Source: Gracilaria domingensis (taxonomy: Eukaryota; Rhodophyta; Florideophyceae; Gracilariales; Gracilariaceae). From it: a stretch of 64,000 bases of DNA. The notes under the pieces were generated by a model, which was not told the DNA's origin, did no database searches, and was given only the letters and a program-made list of their open reading frames with translations. Location of the stretch: assembly GCA_022539475.1 (NCBI GenBank), contig VCMS01000021.1, positions 1 to 64,000 on the forward strand, read 5' to 3'. This document shows, one piece after another, positions 1 through 10,703 of this stretch. A program made the position numbers and the translations under genes. Each line of letters begins with the position of its first letter. Position 1 is the first letter of the stretch.

Positions 1-430
1 CTGACGCGGCTTTTGCTGGTTCGGCGTCGTGTGCGTTTGACGCGGTTGGACGCGGTGACGCCGGTTGACCGGTTGACGCCGGTTGGTACTGGCTTAGCTG
101 TAATATAAGGTTGATGTGGATGGTGCGGTTGGTCTCTTGGTTGAGGATTGGGAACAACCACCACTGGTTTCGGAAACGGTGCAATTGACCTCTCATTGAT
201 AACCCTGGATGACTCGTCGTTGTAGCGCACCAGGCGTTGTTGGCAAGCTTTCCGACGCCCACATACAATTCACCAGCGATTGAGCGACATACTTTGCGAC
301 TTTCTGTGGATGATAGCAGTCTATCCTTTCGCCATCTATGACGCGAACTTCCGGGGCAAAACTCACCGCCCGAGAACGTAAACATGTCCAGCACTCGCCG
401 GGAGCCCAAGTCGAGATGACTTCTTTTCAA
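1..430 (-). other. possible minus-strand coding remnant, Pro-rich
   Basis: On the minus strand more than one frame stays open over most of this stretch and runs off the window start. The most protein-like reading has an acidic/polar part at about 250-340 and a Pro/His-rich part at about 60-220, but these lie in different frames. A GTGAGT donor-like site lies near 370 on the minus strand. The first 90 bases are an imperfect tandem of GACGCGGTT/GACGCCGGTT words, which itself keeps frames open. I recognise no family. It may be a decayed exon or only a repeat effect. Confidence 0.2.
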
Positions 431-1414
431 ACGTTTGCCACAAGCGACTCCAATCGGACTGCGACACGCACGAACTTTCACCCCTGCCCGAAGCGAGACA
501 AATGAGCAACACAATTACAGGCAAAAGTTGGATGCGAAAATACATGGTAGTATTGTCGTGAACAAGAAAGAGGAGAAGAAGCAATCCCCGAAGTGGAGCA
601 AGAGCACGGTTGCGATGGATGGCGAAGAAGTTTATATGCTGGTGAGGATGAGTGGTGATGAAGCGTCAAAAAGTTGGGAGGTAGACGTTGAGTGGGTGCG
701 CACATGTGGTAGCGAGGAAGCTCTCGAGATTTTGCTAGGTGGTTCTGCCAGTGTATGTCTGATATTGAGGCAGCCGTGCGTCCCACGGGGATCGAGTGCA
801 TCTTGTGACGTGTAATGGTGGTGATGATTAGTCTCGATTGGACCTATTTGGTATAATACCGCGTCGAATTGTTGGGTTTTTCTCCAAAGTATTACTATCC
901 AAATGCTTGGCATGAAGAAAGACACCAAATTCACGGTTCTACTCCACAATTTTCTCCCATTTGCAACATGCAGTTCCAGGAAATGCGGAGGTAGGTCTTC
1001 GGATTGCAGAACACACGGACCTGAAATCCAACATCATCTAGTTTGAGAACTCGCATGACTGAGATCGTACACAAACAGTGCTTAGGGCAATAATTGCCCT
1101 AAGGGCGTTTCTACATAGGGACAAGAACCCAGACAAATTGCACACGTGCGTCACAAGAATTAAAAACGGAATAACCTTGACGGCGAAAAATTTAAAAACA
1201 AATCTGATAGAACAATTCCTCAACTGTCTCTTCGTTGGGGTCGCCCAAGAAGCGACCCCAAAATTGTGGACATATTTAGCGGGTGAGTAGACACACGCAG
1301 CCAGCAATGCTGGCCCAGCATGTCACAAACAGTTGACCAGTAGAATCGAGTTTGCACAATTCCACCGTTTCTCAACTCAAGGTCGTGTCTGAGACAAAAA
1401 GCCAAAAACAAGAA
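431..1414. other. no gene recognised; two short hairpins
   Basis: No convincing ORF with an ATG start. Two clear inverted repeats are present. One is a 21-bp palindrome at 1082-1102 with core CAATAATTG; the other is a 10-bp stem at 1235-1244/1252-1261 (TTGGGGTCGC and its complement) with a 7-base loop. Confidence 0.5.
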
Positions 1415-1728
1415 TTAACGAAATGTTTTTTGGCAACCGCGCCACTCCGCGAGTGTCGTTCTTTGCGCTGATCAGCACTCGCATACCACCGCCGCAGAAA
1501 GGCACCTGCTGGCCCGTGCGTTCTCCCACACACCGGCACACGCTGAGGACACGGACATCTCGATTCGCCTCGGTCCTGTCAGAACTTGCATGCTCGCTGG
1601 GCGTGCCCTTCGCGACGCACTCAGTCATTCTCTTCCGGCTGAGCACATTGAGGCGCATGGCGAGCTACTTGCGCAGCTGGCCGTTAGCATCCAACAAGTG
1701 AGCCAGCCGCAAACGTACACGATAGAGC
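1415..1728 (+). other. possible internal exon, unknown protein
   Basis: An open frame of about 105 codons with mixed, protein-like composition (an Ala/Leu/Glu-rich segment near its end) follows an in-frame TAA. It has no useful ATG at its start. It ends at CCA|GTAAGTG, which matches the donor of the intron supported at 15559. If real, the next exon lies downstream of the hAT MITE that starts at 1861, placing that MITE inside an intron. No family was recognised and a chance open frame is possible. Confidence 0.25.
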
Positions 1729-1860
1729 ACCAGTAAGTGTCCTGTCTCATCATATGACCTTTTGAGTCGCTATCCTGCCCTTCGACCCATTTTCCTACTC
1801 CGCCATCGATGTTGCCATCAACTTCACATAAAATCATCGTATTCTTTGTAGAGTCTGTAC

Positions 1861-2344
1861 CAGGGGTGTATTTGTGACTGAATAAATTGTAATTTCCCTT
1901 AGTCATTAGTCACAACGAAAATTATGTACTCAGTAATGTTAGTCATAGAAAGCTTGGAAATATTTTTTCAGCTCACTTTTGTCAACTTAAGCCGCAATTA
2001 CGTCCACCAAAGCACATTTGGTGCGTTCCGCGATAGGTACAAGTCCAGTCTGCGCTACAAAATTGTTTTTAAGCTCACTTGTAACAAAAAATCGAAATAA
2101 ATTGGAAGTTTTCAAACATTTTTTTGAAAATCTTTCAGCATATTTTCGTGAAAAAGATGAGTTAGATATAACTTCTAATTTCTATGAACTTGCTCGTAAT
2201 TCAGTATCACGGTAGACTTTTGCGTTTTACTACAATATCGTAAAGGACCTGAGCTTTGCTATGACTAAGATGACTAAATACTTTTTACGTCGTAGTTAGG
2301 CAGTCATTTTTTAGAGCAGGCAGTCAGTTACAAATACGGCCCCG
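1861..2344. mobile_element. hAT-type MITE (GTGACT family), copy 1
   Basis: The 484-bp element has imperfect terminal inverted repeats: CAGGGGTGTATTTGTGACTG on the left and, read inward, CGGGGCCGTATTTGTAACTG on the right. It is bounded by a perfect 8-bp target duplication GTCTGTAC at 1853-1860 and 2345-2352. An 8-bp duplication with CAGGG-like ends is the hAT hallmark. GTGACT/AGTCAC/TAGTCAT words are repeated inside both ends. No transposase is seen. It is related to the copy at 50728-51280. Confidence 0.85.
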
Positions 2345-2612
2345 GTCTGTACCCCTCATCGCTCGGCACAGCCGTTTTGTTTTCTGCGTCTCGTTCCGTC
2401 CTCACGATCTTCTTTGTTTCGCGTGGCGATCCGTCCCAATCCATCGTCTGTTCTGTACTTCTGAATCGTCCGCTGCCCCACCGAAATCACCCAAAAAGTC
2501 AACCGATGAGAAGCTGATACTTCACGTTAATCACTTATTCCCTTCCCAAACAGCAGTTTCCCAAAAAAAGATCCACCGGAAAGCGAACAATAATGCACGA
2601 AGGTCTCATTAG

Positions 2613-2822
2613 ATGCCTTGCGACAAAGGAAAAATGTTGTTCGAATTGTCGATTCGGTCTACTCTGAGCGAGCCCAGCACAGATTTGAAGAGTCTCAAGC
2701 GGATGGCTTTCCTTCTGTTCACCTCGCTTGCCTGCATTGGAAACAACTTACTCTCCGAGCAGCAGCATGCCGCTCATGGGATTGCAATCGTTGATAAGCA
2801 CTCTGAAACACGTGTATTGTAA
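2613..2822 (+). CDS. small ORF, hypothetical
   Basis: A 69-codon ORF with a real ATG. An internal Met starts a short hydrophobic stretch (AFLLFTSLACIG) that could be a weak signal or membrane segment. There is no recognisable domain and no other support. It lies 79 bp from the 3' end of the convergent zinc-finger gene. It could equally be chance or part of a larger spliced gene. Confidence 0.15.
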   Translation: MPCDKGKMLFELSIRSTLSEPSTDLKSLKRMAFLLFTSLACIGNNLLSEQQHAAHGIAIVDKHSETRVL

Positions 2823-2901
2823 ACTATCACTATCTAAATTAATGAAAAACTACGTCGTTGGCATCCGACGAAAACTTTCAGTTTCATGACCAGAAGCTCA
2901 T

Positions 2902-3660
2902 TTAACGTTGTTCTCTACGACAGTTGTCGCGCATATGTCTTCGCAGATTGTCCTTTCGGGTAAACCGAGCTGCGCAATTCGGACACACATATGGCCAATG
3001 CAAAACATGGGTCTGTTCGTGACGGCGTAACGAAGACTTGCGAAGAGTCGTGAACCCGCAATTCTCAACGGAGCATGGAAGCTCTCTGCATCGGTGGGAA
3101 TCACTTCGAATGGCCAACCTGCAACTGCGGCATTTATTGGTGGCACCCAAAATTCCACCTCTGCCACCAAGCCTTTTGGCATGACCGCGACGATTTTCTG
3201 GCTCGTCACTCCTTCCAATATTTAATGGGGCATCGTTTGCTGGCACTCGCATCAGGTTGGAATGGTGCCATGCACTTGGTGCCCTTGGTGGTCGGGAACC
3301 AGCCTGATTATATGGAAGGCTTGAAGCTGCTGACAAGTCTGCGGACTGTCCACGATCCATATCAATGACCTGTCTTTGATTCCCAACGTTCGTAAAAGGC
3401 ACTACCGAAGGAGTGAGAACTGGAGCAGCCGTGGTATAGAACGAGTCCAATGGAGTTTCATTACGAGCATGGAATGGTATATTCACGTTAATGCGTTCGG
3501 ACTGTCTTTCGACCTCAGGAAATGAACGAATTTGGCCAGACTGACTGGATTGGTTTGAGAGTCCCTGACGTTGACGCTGGTTGCGATTCTGCTTTCGAAT
3601 TCGATGGGAGGTCCTCCCATGAAAATGATGTTGGTTTAAATTTCTGTCGTTGCGATCCAT
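2902..3660 (-). CDS. C2H2 zinc-finger protein
   Basis: A 252-aa protein starting at an ATG at 3660, with an intact single-exon frame. The N-terminal ~190 residues are polar and low complexity, rich in Asn, Arg, Gln and Ser, as is common in transcription-factor tails. Two zinc fingers lie at the C-terminus. Finger 1 (about 196-218) is C-x4-C-x12-H-x3-H. Finger 2 (about 226-247) is C-x2-C-x12-H-x4-C, a C2HC variant. Each has the expected F-x5-L pattern, and a short linker joins them. A Cys pair upstream (CRSC near 178) may add a further metal site. The likely role is sequence-specific DNA binding in the nucleus. Two fingers are few for strong specificity, so it may act as a dimer. The family assignment is firm; target and pathway are unknown. 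Confidence 0.75.
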   Translation of the reverse strand: MDRNDRNLNQHHFHGRTSHRIRKQNRNQRQRQGLSNQSSQSGQIRSFPEVERQSERINVNIPFHARNETPLDSFYTTAAPVLTPSVVPFTNVGNQRQVIDMDRGQSADLSAASSLPYNQAGSRPPRAPSAWHHSNLMRVPANDAPLNIGRSDEPENRRGHAKRLGGRGGILGATNKCRSCRLAIRSDSHRCRELPCSVENCGFTTLRKSSLRRHEQTHVLHWPYVCPNCAARFTRKDNLRRHMRDNCRREQR

Positions 3661-4164
3661 GAAGAAATTGTATAGCTTTTATGTGTGTGTGTTTTTGTGC
3701 TTCTGCTTAGGTAGTGATGTGTGTTTTTGGGTCGCTGACGTGAAGCAAGGCAGAACCATATACTTGTAGGATTGATCTTCGGGTCTGGGGTTGAGTTCAT
3801 TGGTACTTCTGAAGATATCAAAGATATTATGAGTAGTTTTACTCTTATTTCTTGCATGCAATTTGATTTGCAAAGGTCTCACATGTACATTATACACACG
3901 TATTTGTATGAAACCTTTGGGAAGACGAATACGATTTAGCTCCCTAAAGAATTTTTCATAGCAAAGCTCTTTCTCTCTAGGTACTGAAACAATCTTAATC
4001 TAATTTAGAGCTAGTCTCGAAAAAACTGTTGTTTTAAAACATCTTATCATCAATTTCTGGCAACTATAGTCTGCAAATTGGGACACTGTCAAATTGCCCA
4101 TTCTATACATAGCACGTCCTCTTTTCTTTCAAAAACAGTAGCAAAATACACAAAAAACTGTTAA
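3661..4164. other. intergenic, AT-rich
   Basis: Upstream region of the zinc-finger gene. It has a short GTGTGTGT run near 3680 and no other recognised feature. Confidence 0.4.
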
Positions 4165-4750
4165 AAATATGCGCCGTGTCACACGGCACATTTACTTCAC
4201 TTTTTGGAGAGGTAATCAACAATAGATCACAACACATCCAACAAATTAAAATTAAGCAAAAAGAAAATCCTTTTATGAAGTGCATTGAGATTTGCCTGTA
4301 ACATATGTCCAAAACCTTACCTATTTCTTACTAAGAGTCTACTCAAAAAATCCATAGACAACACCAAATTGTTGGCAGAGTTCATCGAAAGCATGATTAT
4401 CAGTACTTTTTCTGTCAATAAACATTTCTAAATTTACTAAAAGTTTCAATTTTTACTTGACACATATCTTAAGTTCTCGCTATAAAAGCAATGCTAATGT
4501 CTATCGATTTTATGTGCAAAGGCAGAAGAATCTTACAGCAGCATTCGAAAGAGGTAACCTTAACAGCAGAATTCGAAAGAATACCTTTATAGAATACAAT
4601 AATCCTTATTTTTAGAACATCTTTAAGTGACCCAGCTAAAACTTTTGTTATTTTAATAGTGCCTCATTCGTCAACTGGGTTGTCTGAGGAGCTTTGCGGG
4701 TTTTCGTCTTTGAGAAGTTCGCTTCTCAAAGCACTGATCTTTGTCAAAGA
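4165..4750 (+). repeat. dispersed repeat, second copy of a fossil pol-downstream segment
   Basis: This ~590-bp block is closely similar (roughly 85-90% by eye) to 52193-52780. There it follows directly on a gypsy-like reverse transcriptase fossil, so this copy is best read as a fragment of the same old element. It ends in a hairpin, GAGAAGTTCGCTTCTC, inside the wider motif TTTGAGAA...TTCTCAAAGCACTGAT. It is broken and non-coding now. Confidence 0.65.
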
Positions 4751-5404
4751 ATATGTAGAAACTTTCAATTACACTAACTTTTTCCCCAACAAGTTTAGAC
4801 GAAATATATAAATACTCTGTAGTTATCATAGATATAAAAAAAGTTTAGAAGTATGTGTCTTCTCAAACTGTGCACTTCAAGTGCAGTCAAGGGAGTAGAA
4901 AACCGTTCATGTACTCTAAATGAGAAGTCTTCAGGACAATAAACTTTAGACCTTGCCTAAAATGTAGCCTCAAATACTGCCTTGAAATAAATAGAGAGAT
5001 AATATGATTTATTGCAAGAAAATCAAAAAGAAAAATACATACAGTAAGGCTTACATTGCAAGCAACTGAAATATAAGTATAAATTTGAGATTTGACCAAC
5101 AATACCGCGCTTTTACTTGGGTTTTCTCTGTCAATCTTGGTTTTACACATTCTTTTGTTTTCTGCTGTGTTTTGTTCCGGATGTTCACTGTCAGCAGATT
5201 TTTCTTCGTCTGTAGCAACATGTGCAGTGCAATACGAAAACTCTGCTCTTAGCCTTTGTCCTTCGGCTCATATATAAAGCTGTATCGCACATGAAATTGA
5301 AATTGCATTAAAAGTCGAGATTTTTGGCGTAGATTTTTGTAGTGCAACACCACCTCACAGATGAAAACAAAAATTACCCACCAGCGCAGAAAACACATAA
5401 GATG
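4751..5404. other. intergenic, no gene recognised
   Basis: AT-rich sequence. Only short frames are present and none has a recognisable domain. Confidence 0.4.
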
Positions 5405-5410
5405 TTCAGC

Positions 5411-6305
5411 CTTGCTTCCAATGGGGTCTTCCAGGAAAGCCAGAATGACAAAGCGACAAACTCTGACCAATGAGAGCACCATAAAGCGTCGCGTAAGTCG
5501 CTATGACTTTGTCACCCTGGAGCGGGGGTCCGAACCCCGCTTCAAAGTGACAATCGTAAGCTGACGGTAAACTAGTGGTATAAGCTTCTTTACAAACGAT
5601 TCAAACCTCTCTCGCTAAACTCCTTTCCTCGACAAAGCAGCACTTCTTCCTTCACCGTCATTGTAATGGCCTATTCTCCAGTTGGTAAACTACTTCCTCT
5701 TCTTGACCGCAAAAATAATTGAGGCCGTGATGTTCAAGCTGCAAATGAATTTCGGAGACGCACGCTTGCGCTCAGCGCCGAATGTTGTTGAACAAGGGCG
5801 ACAGCGAACAATTCAGAAAATCGCTCTCGTAGATCTTCGTAGAACTTGTGTGGAAAGCAGCACTTTCATGAAGCAGTACAATATATCTGTGGCTCTAGTT
5901 TCCACCGCAACGTTGACCAAAAAGAGAATGGTTCTTCCTTGCTTGTGCACTTGTTGCTCGCGTCGTCAAAAAAGTTCGAGCGCTGCGCTGAAGTTTCGTC
6001 TGTGCATGTTGGGCGGTGGCTGTTCGTGCTCGTGCCCGAAGAGCGCGAGGGTCTGAACTCCTTCAATTGAACGGGCTGGACTCAAATAGCGGTTTGCTGG
6101 GTGATGCGTGTCTTTACGGGTCCAAATGAAGCGCTAGAGCTGAAGTCTGTGAGGAACAAGAAGCAATGCGACCGTACCGTTTAAATGCATTGGCGACAGC
6201 CATCACAAAAAAACTTTCTGTACGGTCCATGTAACCTGTAGGGCGTATGCCAGGTGCTCTCTTTGTCATTCTGTCAGAGTAGCTTTTCCTGGAAGACCCC
6301 AATGT
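5411..6305. repeat. segment bounded by ~45-bp imperfect inverted repeats
   Basis: The sequence GGGGTCTTCCAGGAAA followed by GAATGACAAAG near 5420-5455 recurs inverted near 6255-6300, with a small insertion in one arm. The ~890-bp segment between could be a decayed miniature transposon or a local inversion product. I see no target duplication. Short open frames inside lack good starts and have no domain. Confidence 0.4.
5509..5553. repeat. strong two-part hairpin
   Basis: The outer stem is TTGTCAC/GTGACAA. After a small internal loop comes an inner GC stem, AGCGGGG/CCCCGCT. The apex GGTCCGAACC looks like a tRNA T-arm, but no matching D-arm or acceptor partner lies upstream, so I do not call a tRNA. 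Confidence 0.5.
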
Positions 6306-7314
6306 TTGACAGCTGAGTAAGAGAGTTCTCTGTTCGGCTTACCCGTACAGGCTGTTATTTGGGGTGGATCTTGCTTGCTTTGCAGAAATCATTTAGATGA
6401 GAAACTTCACGAATAAGGCGAACCTAGAAATATAAGACACGCTATCGGGGTAGTAAAATGTAAAATAGTAGAAAAAGAGAGGATTAGGGCGTGCCGTGTA
6501 TTTTTGTGGTTCGGATTCAGTAACTGAGATTGTTTCTATACAATAGTTCACGTACACATGAACTACGAATGTATGGCAGTAAAAAGCGAGGAGAATAAAC
6601 GCCTGTAAAACCTCCAAAGCTTCTTTTAAATGCCTCAGATCTGTAACAAGACAGCTGTGGAAATTCAGAAATCACTTCTTGACTGTGTAGCTCCAATCGT
6701 TTAAATTCAAATTCTCTCTCTCTCTACTGGACTCAAGTGCATGATACGGTACTTCTTTCTGCTTCTTGGCAGATCTTCAGATCTATACACAATGTGTACA
6801 GTTACGTGAAAAGCAAAATAGAGATACAGTAAAAGTTTCCCGGGGTATTTTGGAGAACAATAATTGTTCTCCTTCTATAAAATTAGTTTTTATAACATTC
6901 GGCCATTGTCATATTTTTGGCGCAGATATCACAATTTGGCCGAGATTATAGAACAGTTTCAAATTATTTGGAAATAGAAACGGCGGTAGGCTCTGCAATT
7001 TCGTTACAAAACAGTAAATATTCAGAAGATGAAACTGTGCAGTGGGGATGCTCTTAAGTCCTGTAACAGTATTACAGGTGCTCCACGTGGACTTGAACTT
7101 CAGAACGGTTTGTGCTTTTCGACAGGCAGGGCTCATGGAAGGTTTGTCCTTTTCTATTTTAAGCGCAACAAATCCGTAAGTCTGCCAAGGGAAGTGCTGA
7201 GCCCCCTGTAAATCTCGGTCGTAAATCTTGCTGAGTGGGAGTTCTCTGCAAATCGACTTTGGTCTGAAGTGTGTCAAGAGAGAAGGAAACAGGTGAGCAA
7301 CATTTCTTTTACTT
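6306..7314. other. intergenic, two short palindromes
   Basis: No gene recognised. A perfect palindrome at 6852-6872 (GGAGAACAA-TAA-TTGTTCTCC) shares its CAATAATTG core with the one at 1082-1102. A second hairpin pairs CCTGTAA at 7060-7066 with TTACAGG at 7072-7078. A TCTCTCTC run lies near 6715. Confidence 0.4.
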
Positions 7315-7995
7315 TCAACGTTTGGGAAAGACATTCTGTTGAACCAGTCGACGCATTGTTCGATCCCCATTGTTCTTGACTAACTTTTTCAGCTCGTTCT
7401 CGTAGGCTTTTTCTCTAGTGAGTCGGCGAAGCTGCGCCTCGGCCAACATTCTCATACAATCAGAAACTCTGTCCATGCAATTTAAAAGTGCGAGAACACG
7501 TTTGGAATGTTTTACTGCCATATTGTCAGCCCTTCTTCTCTTGAGGAAGGCGCAAATTGATGCAAGATAGTTTTCCCGTGGGCTTCGTTGATTCTTATCT
7601 ACTTGTTGGATTGAGTGACGAATGGGCTGTGCACGCCTCGTGAGAAAGCAAATTTGCTTTGCTTGCCCGAAGTCTAGATGGTAGCAAACCAGTTGATCAA
7701 ACTTCTGCTTTAGACTTGCCCGCGTGCGTGGAGATTTCCCTTGTCGGCGGGCGTAGGTAGCGTATTCGGATGATACCAGAGCCCAATGGTTGTCCGCGGT
7801 GGGTTGATGTCGGGCCACTAGATGAAGCAAGTACTTGACATCCTTTGTTGTGAACTCGGCGGTCGCAAGCAGGCCGCGTGCGCTCCGCCGCCCATGGTTG
7901 TCTTGGTGTGCCACATTTGCGTCCTTCTCATCCGTAACGACCTCTTCTTCTAAGTTGGGTTTCAGAGCGTCTGGCGCAGCTTTGTGTGGATCCAT
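7315..7995 (-). CDS. Myb/SANT-like domain protein (resembles DUF6818)
   Basis: A 226-aa protein with an ATG at 7995 and an intact frame. Residues ~47-105 form a Myb/SANT-like fold: F-T-x-K-D-V-x-x-L-L, then a W, then a basic KSPRTRASLKQKFDQL segment. This is the pattern of the uncharacterised DUF6818-type domain known from oomycete and some algal proteins. A charged C-terminal half (about 150-226) with Leu/Arg-rich helices is probably coiled coil. The N-terminal ~45 residues are acidic and polar. The predicted role is DNA binding; in several lineages such domains occur in multi-copy families linked to transposons. Its minus-strand neighbour is the secreted Cys-rich gene at 8575-9579. The family name rests on remembered motif similarity. 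Confidence 0.55.
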   Translation of the reverse strand: MDPHKAAPDALKPNLEEEVVTDEKDANVAHQDNHGRRSARGLLATAEFTTKDVKYLLHLVARHQPTADNHWALVSSEYATYARRQGKSPRTRASLKQKFDQLVCYHLDFGQAKQICFLTRRAQPIRHSIQQVDKNQRSPRENYLASICAFLKRRRADNMAVKHSKRVLALLNCMDRVSDCMRMLAEAQLRRLTREKAYENELKKLVKNNGDRTMRRLVQQNVFPKR

Positions 7996-8574
7996 ATTGG
8001 TGGGGAACGGCGTATTTGGACGAGAGTTAGGGATCGGCGAACATGGCTTGATTGCGGCAGTTTATGAGTACGAACTGCAATTGGCATGCATCCGAAAAAG
8101 AATTCGGACTTGTGCTGGTGTGTAACTCTCGGGTACCGAAGGTACCGACGGTGCGCCGCACGGAATTCACTTCGAGAAGTCGAAAGGCAAGCTGCTTTCT
8201 GACGTCACTGCTGACACTTGATTGGACGAAATGGAGCTTGATGGTGACGATGATTTGGCAGGAACTAACTTACACAGACTGTCCCACTTCCGTGGGCTCA
8301 CAACGATGACACGTGGATACGACCGGTGAAAGCAATACTTGAATCATGTTTTTCTAAGAATGGCATAGACTCGACTAACGACGATCGGTATTCGTCGCTT
8401 CGAGTTTTGCGTCGCGACGAGTTCGGAGTTAGCTGCAAGCAACTGACGCAAAAGGTTAGCCTGTATTCTCAAGCGCGTATGCAGCCTGCGTATGGAAACT
8501 TTGTCTTCCCGCTCACTTCTATACGACCATACTAGCATTCAAACGCTCTGTTTCAAAGCTTCCCCGTGTTCTTC
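7996..8574. other. intergenic between two minus-strand genes
   Basis: It contains a local tandem of GGTACCGA words near 8133-8150. No ORF with a recognised domain. It should hold the promoter of the Myb/SANT-like gene and the terminator of the Cys-rich gene, neither of which I can pinpoint. Confidence 0.35.
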
Positions 8575-9579
8575 CTACATCCCTTCCACCGAGGCATTGG
8601 GTTGTTCTGAGGACTCCGGAAGAGGCGTTTCAAAGGAATAAGGAGCGTTTGAACATCGTGCCGCAAAAGAGTTGTAGCCGGCAGATCGCGGACATACTCC
8701 ACACTCATCTAGCTCTGACAGGTACACCTGCCCGAATGGGCATGCGAAACACGTCGCAGACCCTCTTCGCGCAAAGCTTCCCGGCATGCAGAACGGGCAA
8801 GAATCGTCAATTCCGGAAACGCCGAATTGGTTAAAAGGGCATTCGGTGCAAGCCTGTCTGTGATCGTCGTAGTAATGGCCAGGCTCGCATTTCTCACAGG
8901 TCTCGGAGTTTCTGATGAAAACCTCCCCAATCGGGCACTCGACGCATTCGGAATACCCTTGAAGAGAGAACGAGTTGCCTCCACAGCGAAAGCAGCGTTG
9001 GAATACATTTGGAATGTCAGTATAAGTGCGAGGTGGGCATTGAACACAGACAAACAGTTCGCTGTCATAGTATCTTCCAGGCGGACAGGTGGCGCAAGAC
9101 CCGTCCATCATTGGTGCTTGACCCTCTGGGCACGATATACACTCAGAAGCTCCATCCCTGGAAAACGAATTTATCGGACAAGGAAGACAGGGGCTCAATC
9201 CCTCTTCCGATTTGAAGAATCCTGAAAGACAAGAATCACAATAACGCCCATGGTATCGAAAGTACTGCCCAGGTGGGCAGGTTCCGCACTCGTTCGTGTC
9301 TAGAAGCGTCTGCCCTTCAGGACAGGAGATGCATTTTATAGAACCGTAGCCGGAATAGGTGTTTGAAGGGCATGGGGTGCATTTCATTTGTCCCTCTTCA
9401 GGTTGAAATGTATCAAGATCACATGAGGCACACGATGCATGACCGTTGTCGAAGGTGCCTGGTTCGCAAATATGGCAACTTCCGTTGAAGTGTATACCGT
9501 GTCCAGGTGCGCATGGAGGGCTGGCCAACGCGCAATATCGGAACAGTGCGCAAAGGAGAGATACGAGTGCAACAAACAT
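8575..9579 (-). CDS. secreted Cys-rich repeat protein (GCC2/GCC3, ephrin-receptor-like)
   Basis: I prefer the ATG at 9579, giving 334 aa. The frame stays open 26 codons further to an upstream ATG at 9657, but starting at 9579 gives a textbook signal peptide (MFVALVSLLCALFRYCALA) just before the first Cys. The mature part is a string of ~45-50-residue repeats of the form CPxGxxxxx(x)CxxCPxGxYxxx...CxxCP, with Cys spaced as in GCC2_GCC3 / ephrin-receptor-like and TNFR-like modules. About seven repeats are visible. The C-terminus (PLPESSEQPNASVEGM) is Cys-free and polar, with no membrane anchor, so secretion is likely. These modules usually serve in extracellular binding. No ligand can be inferred. 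The frame is intact and no intron is needed. Confidence 0.7.
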   Translation of the reverse strand: MFVALVSLLCALFRYCALASPPCAPGHGIHFNGSCHICEPGTFDNGHASCASCDLDTFQPEEGQMKCTPCPSNTYSGYGSIKCISCPEGQTLLDTNECGTCPPGQYFRYHGRYCDSCLSGFFKSEEGLSPCLPCPINSFSRDGASECISCPEGQAPMMDGSCATCPPGRYYDSELFVCVQCPPRTYTDIPNVFQRCFRCGGNSFSLQGYSECVECPIGEVFIRNSETCEKCEPGHYYDDHRQACTECPFNQFGVSGIDDSCPFCMPGSFARRGSATCFACPFGQVYLSELDECGVCPRSAGYNSFAARCSNAPYSFETPLPESSEQPNASVEGM

Positions 9580-9948
9580 GCTAAGATGAAACTGTTTATG
9601 AGGATATACTGTGTCAAAGGAGTTGGTGGCATAGAAAAACTGTACCCAAATGGCCACAGCGCTGGCCTTGATGTAGCTTCTCTAAGCATGTTTGTGAGCA
9701 AAGAAGTGGGGGCCCTGGTAAGTCGACAGTAGTGCAGGAATATATGGCTCTGAGGCGGAGTCGTTTTGAGAAAGGACCTAAACGACTCGACAGGAACAAA
9801 TGATTTCCATTTTTGGAAGAGGTAGTTGTCCTCGGGAGCTTTCAGCGTCGTTGACGCTCTTCATGCGATATCTAAGTGGTACTCGAGCAAAAGTCTGAAG
9901 TGTTTGTGTACGAAGCAGAGAGGTAGAGATGTCCGGTGTTGCTGCTTC
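9580..9948. other. upstream region of the Cys-rich gene
   Basis: No independent gene recognised. The longer in-frame extension of the downstream gene covers 9580-9657. Confidence 0.3.
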
Positions 9949-9956
9949 CTTGTGTG

Positions 9957-10695
9957 CAGGGCTGTGTTGCAATTAATTGCTATAGCAATATATTGCAATA
10001 TGCAATAATTATTGCATATTGCAAGTAGTATTGCCTATTGCAATACATATTGCAGTTTCATTTCATATTGGAGCTCATATTGCAAAATGCTATGATATTG
10101 CTGGATTTGTTGCATTCTGAAAATAAATGCCGTAATGAATTTAGCTCATGCCGTTCAATGTAAATATCACGTAAACATGAAAGCTTGCCTATCAGAAAAC
10201 AGAAGTACATAAACTATGACTTTATTTTAGGATCAGTAGCCAAGGTGGAAACACTTTGGAGCATCGCAAAGAACATATTGTCTGACATTAGAAATACTAT
10301 GACGTCACAAATTTTCGAAGCATTAGTTTTTTTAAAGATTGACAAAAAAATTTGGGACAAAGATTTGGTGCAAGATGAGATCGAGTTGTTGATCGTCTCG
10401 AAGAGCATGCCGCCAAAGAGGCTTTATTATCAAATTAAAATTTGTAGTTCACATAGAAATGTCAACGCTAAAGTTTACAACGTATTCTTTGGCATGTATC
10501 GGCATTGGTTAGCTTACCAATATTGCTAGATTACTGCAAACCCGTTCGGTTATTGCTAATTATATTGGAGATTTAGGGCGCTATCATTGCAATTATTATT
10601 GCAATTATTATTGCAAGATCGGGTGCAATATATGGAAATATTGTTTATTGCGTTCTGAGGTGCAATTAATTGCAATTATATTGGACGCAGCCCTG
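9957..10695. mobile_element. hAT-type miniature element (ATTGCAAT family), copy 1
   Basis: A 739-bp element with terminal inverted repeats beginning CAGGGCTG (left CAGGGCTGTGTTGCAATTAA; right, read inward, CAGGGCTGCGTCCAATATAA). A perfect 8-bp target duplication, CTTGTGTG, lies at 9949-9956 and 10696-10703. Both ends are packed with overlapping ATTGCAAT/TATTGCAA words, a subterminal repeat array of the kind hAT transposases bind. The middle keeps a relic of the hAT C-terminal dimerisation region, so this is an internally deleted derivative of a full hAT transposon. Confidence 0.9.
10221..10356 (+). pseudogene. hAT transposase C-terminal (dimerisation) relic
   Basis: The frame reads AKVETLWSIAKNILSD followed by IRNTMTSQIFEALVFLK. 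This is the family pattern (S/A)xVERLFS-A-x-ILT-x-R-N-x-L...xxFL of the hAT dimerisation domain. The frame has no ATG at a sensible place and is cut off from any catalytic part. The E-R pair is degraded (VETLWS). It sits inside the miniature element at 9957-10695 and links that element to an autonomous hAT parent. Confidence 0.7.
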
Positions 10696-10703
10696 CTTGT
10701 GTG

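Noticed and set aside
5509-5553. tRNA gene suggested by GGTCCGAACC
   Set aside because: No D-arm, anticodon arm or matching acceptor in the preceding 60-80 bases; better read as a plain hairpin.
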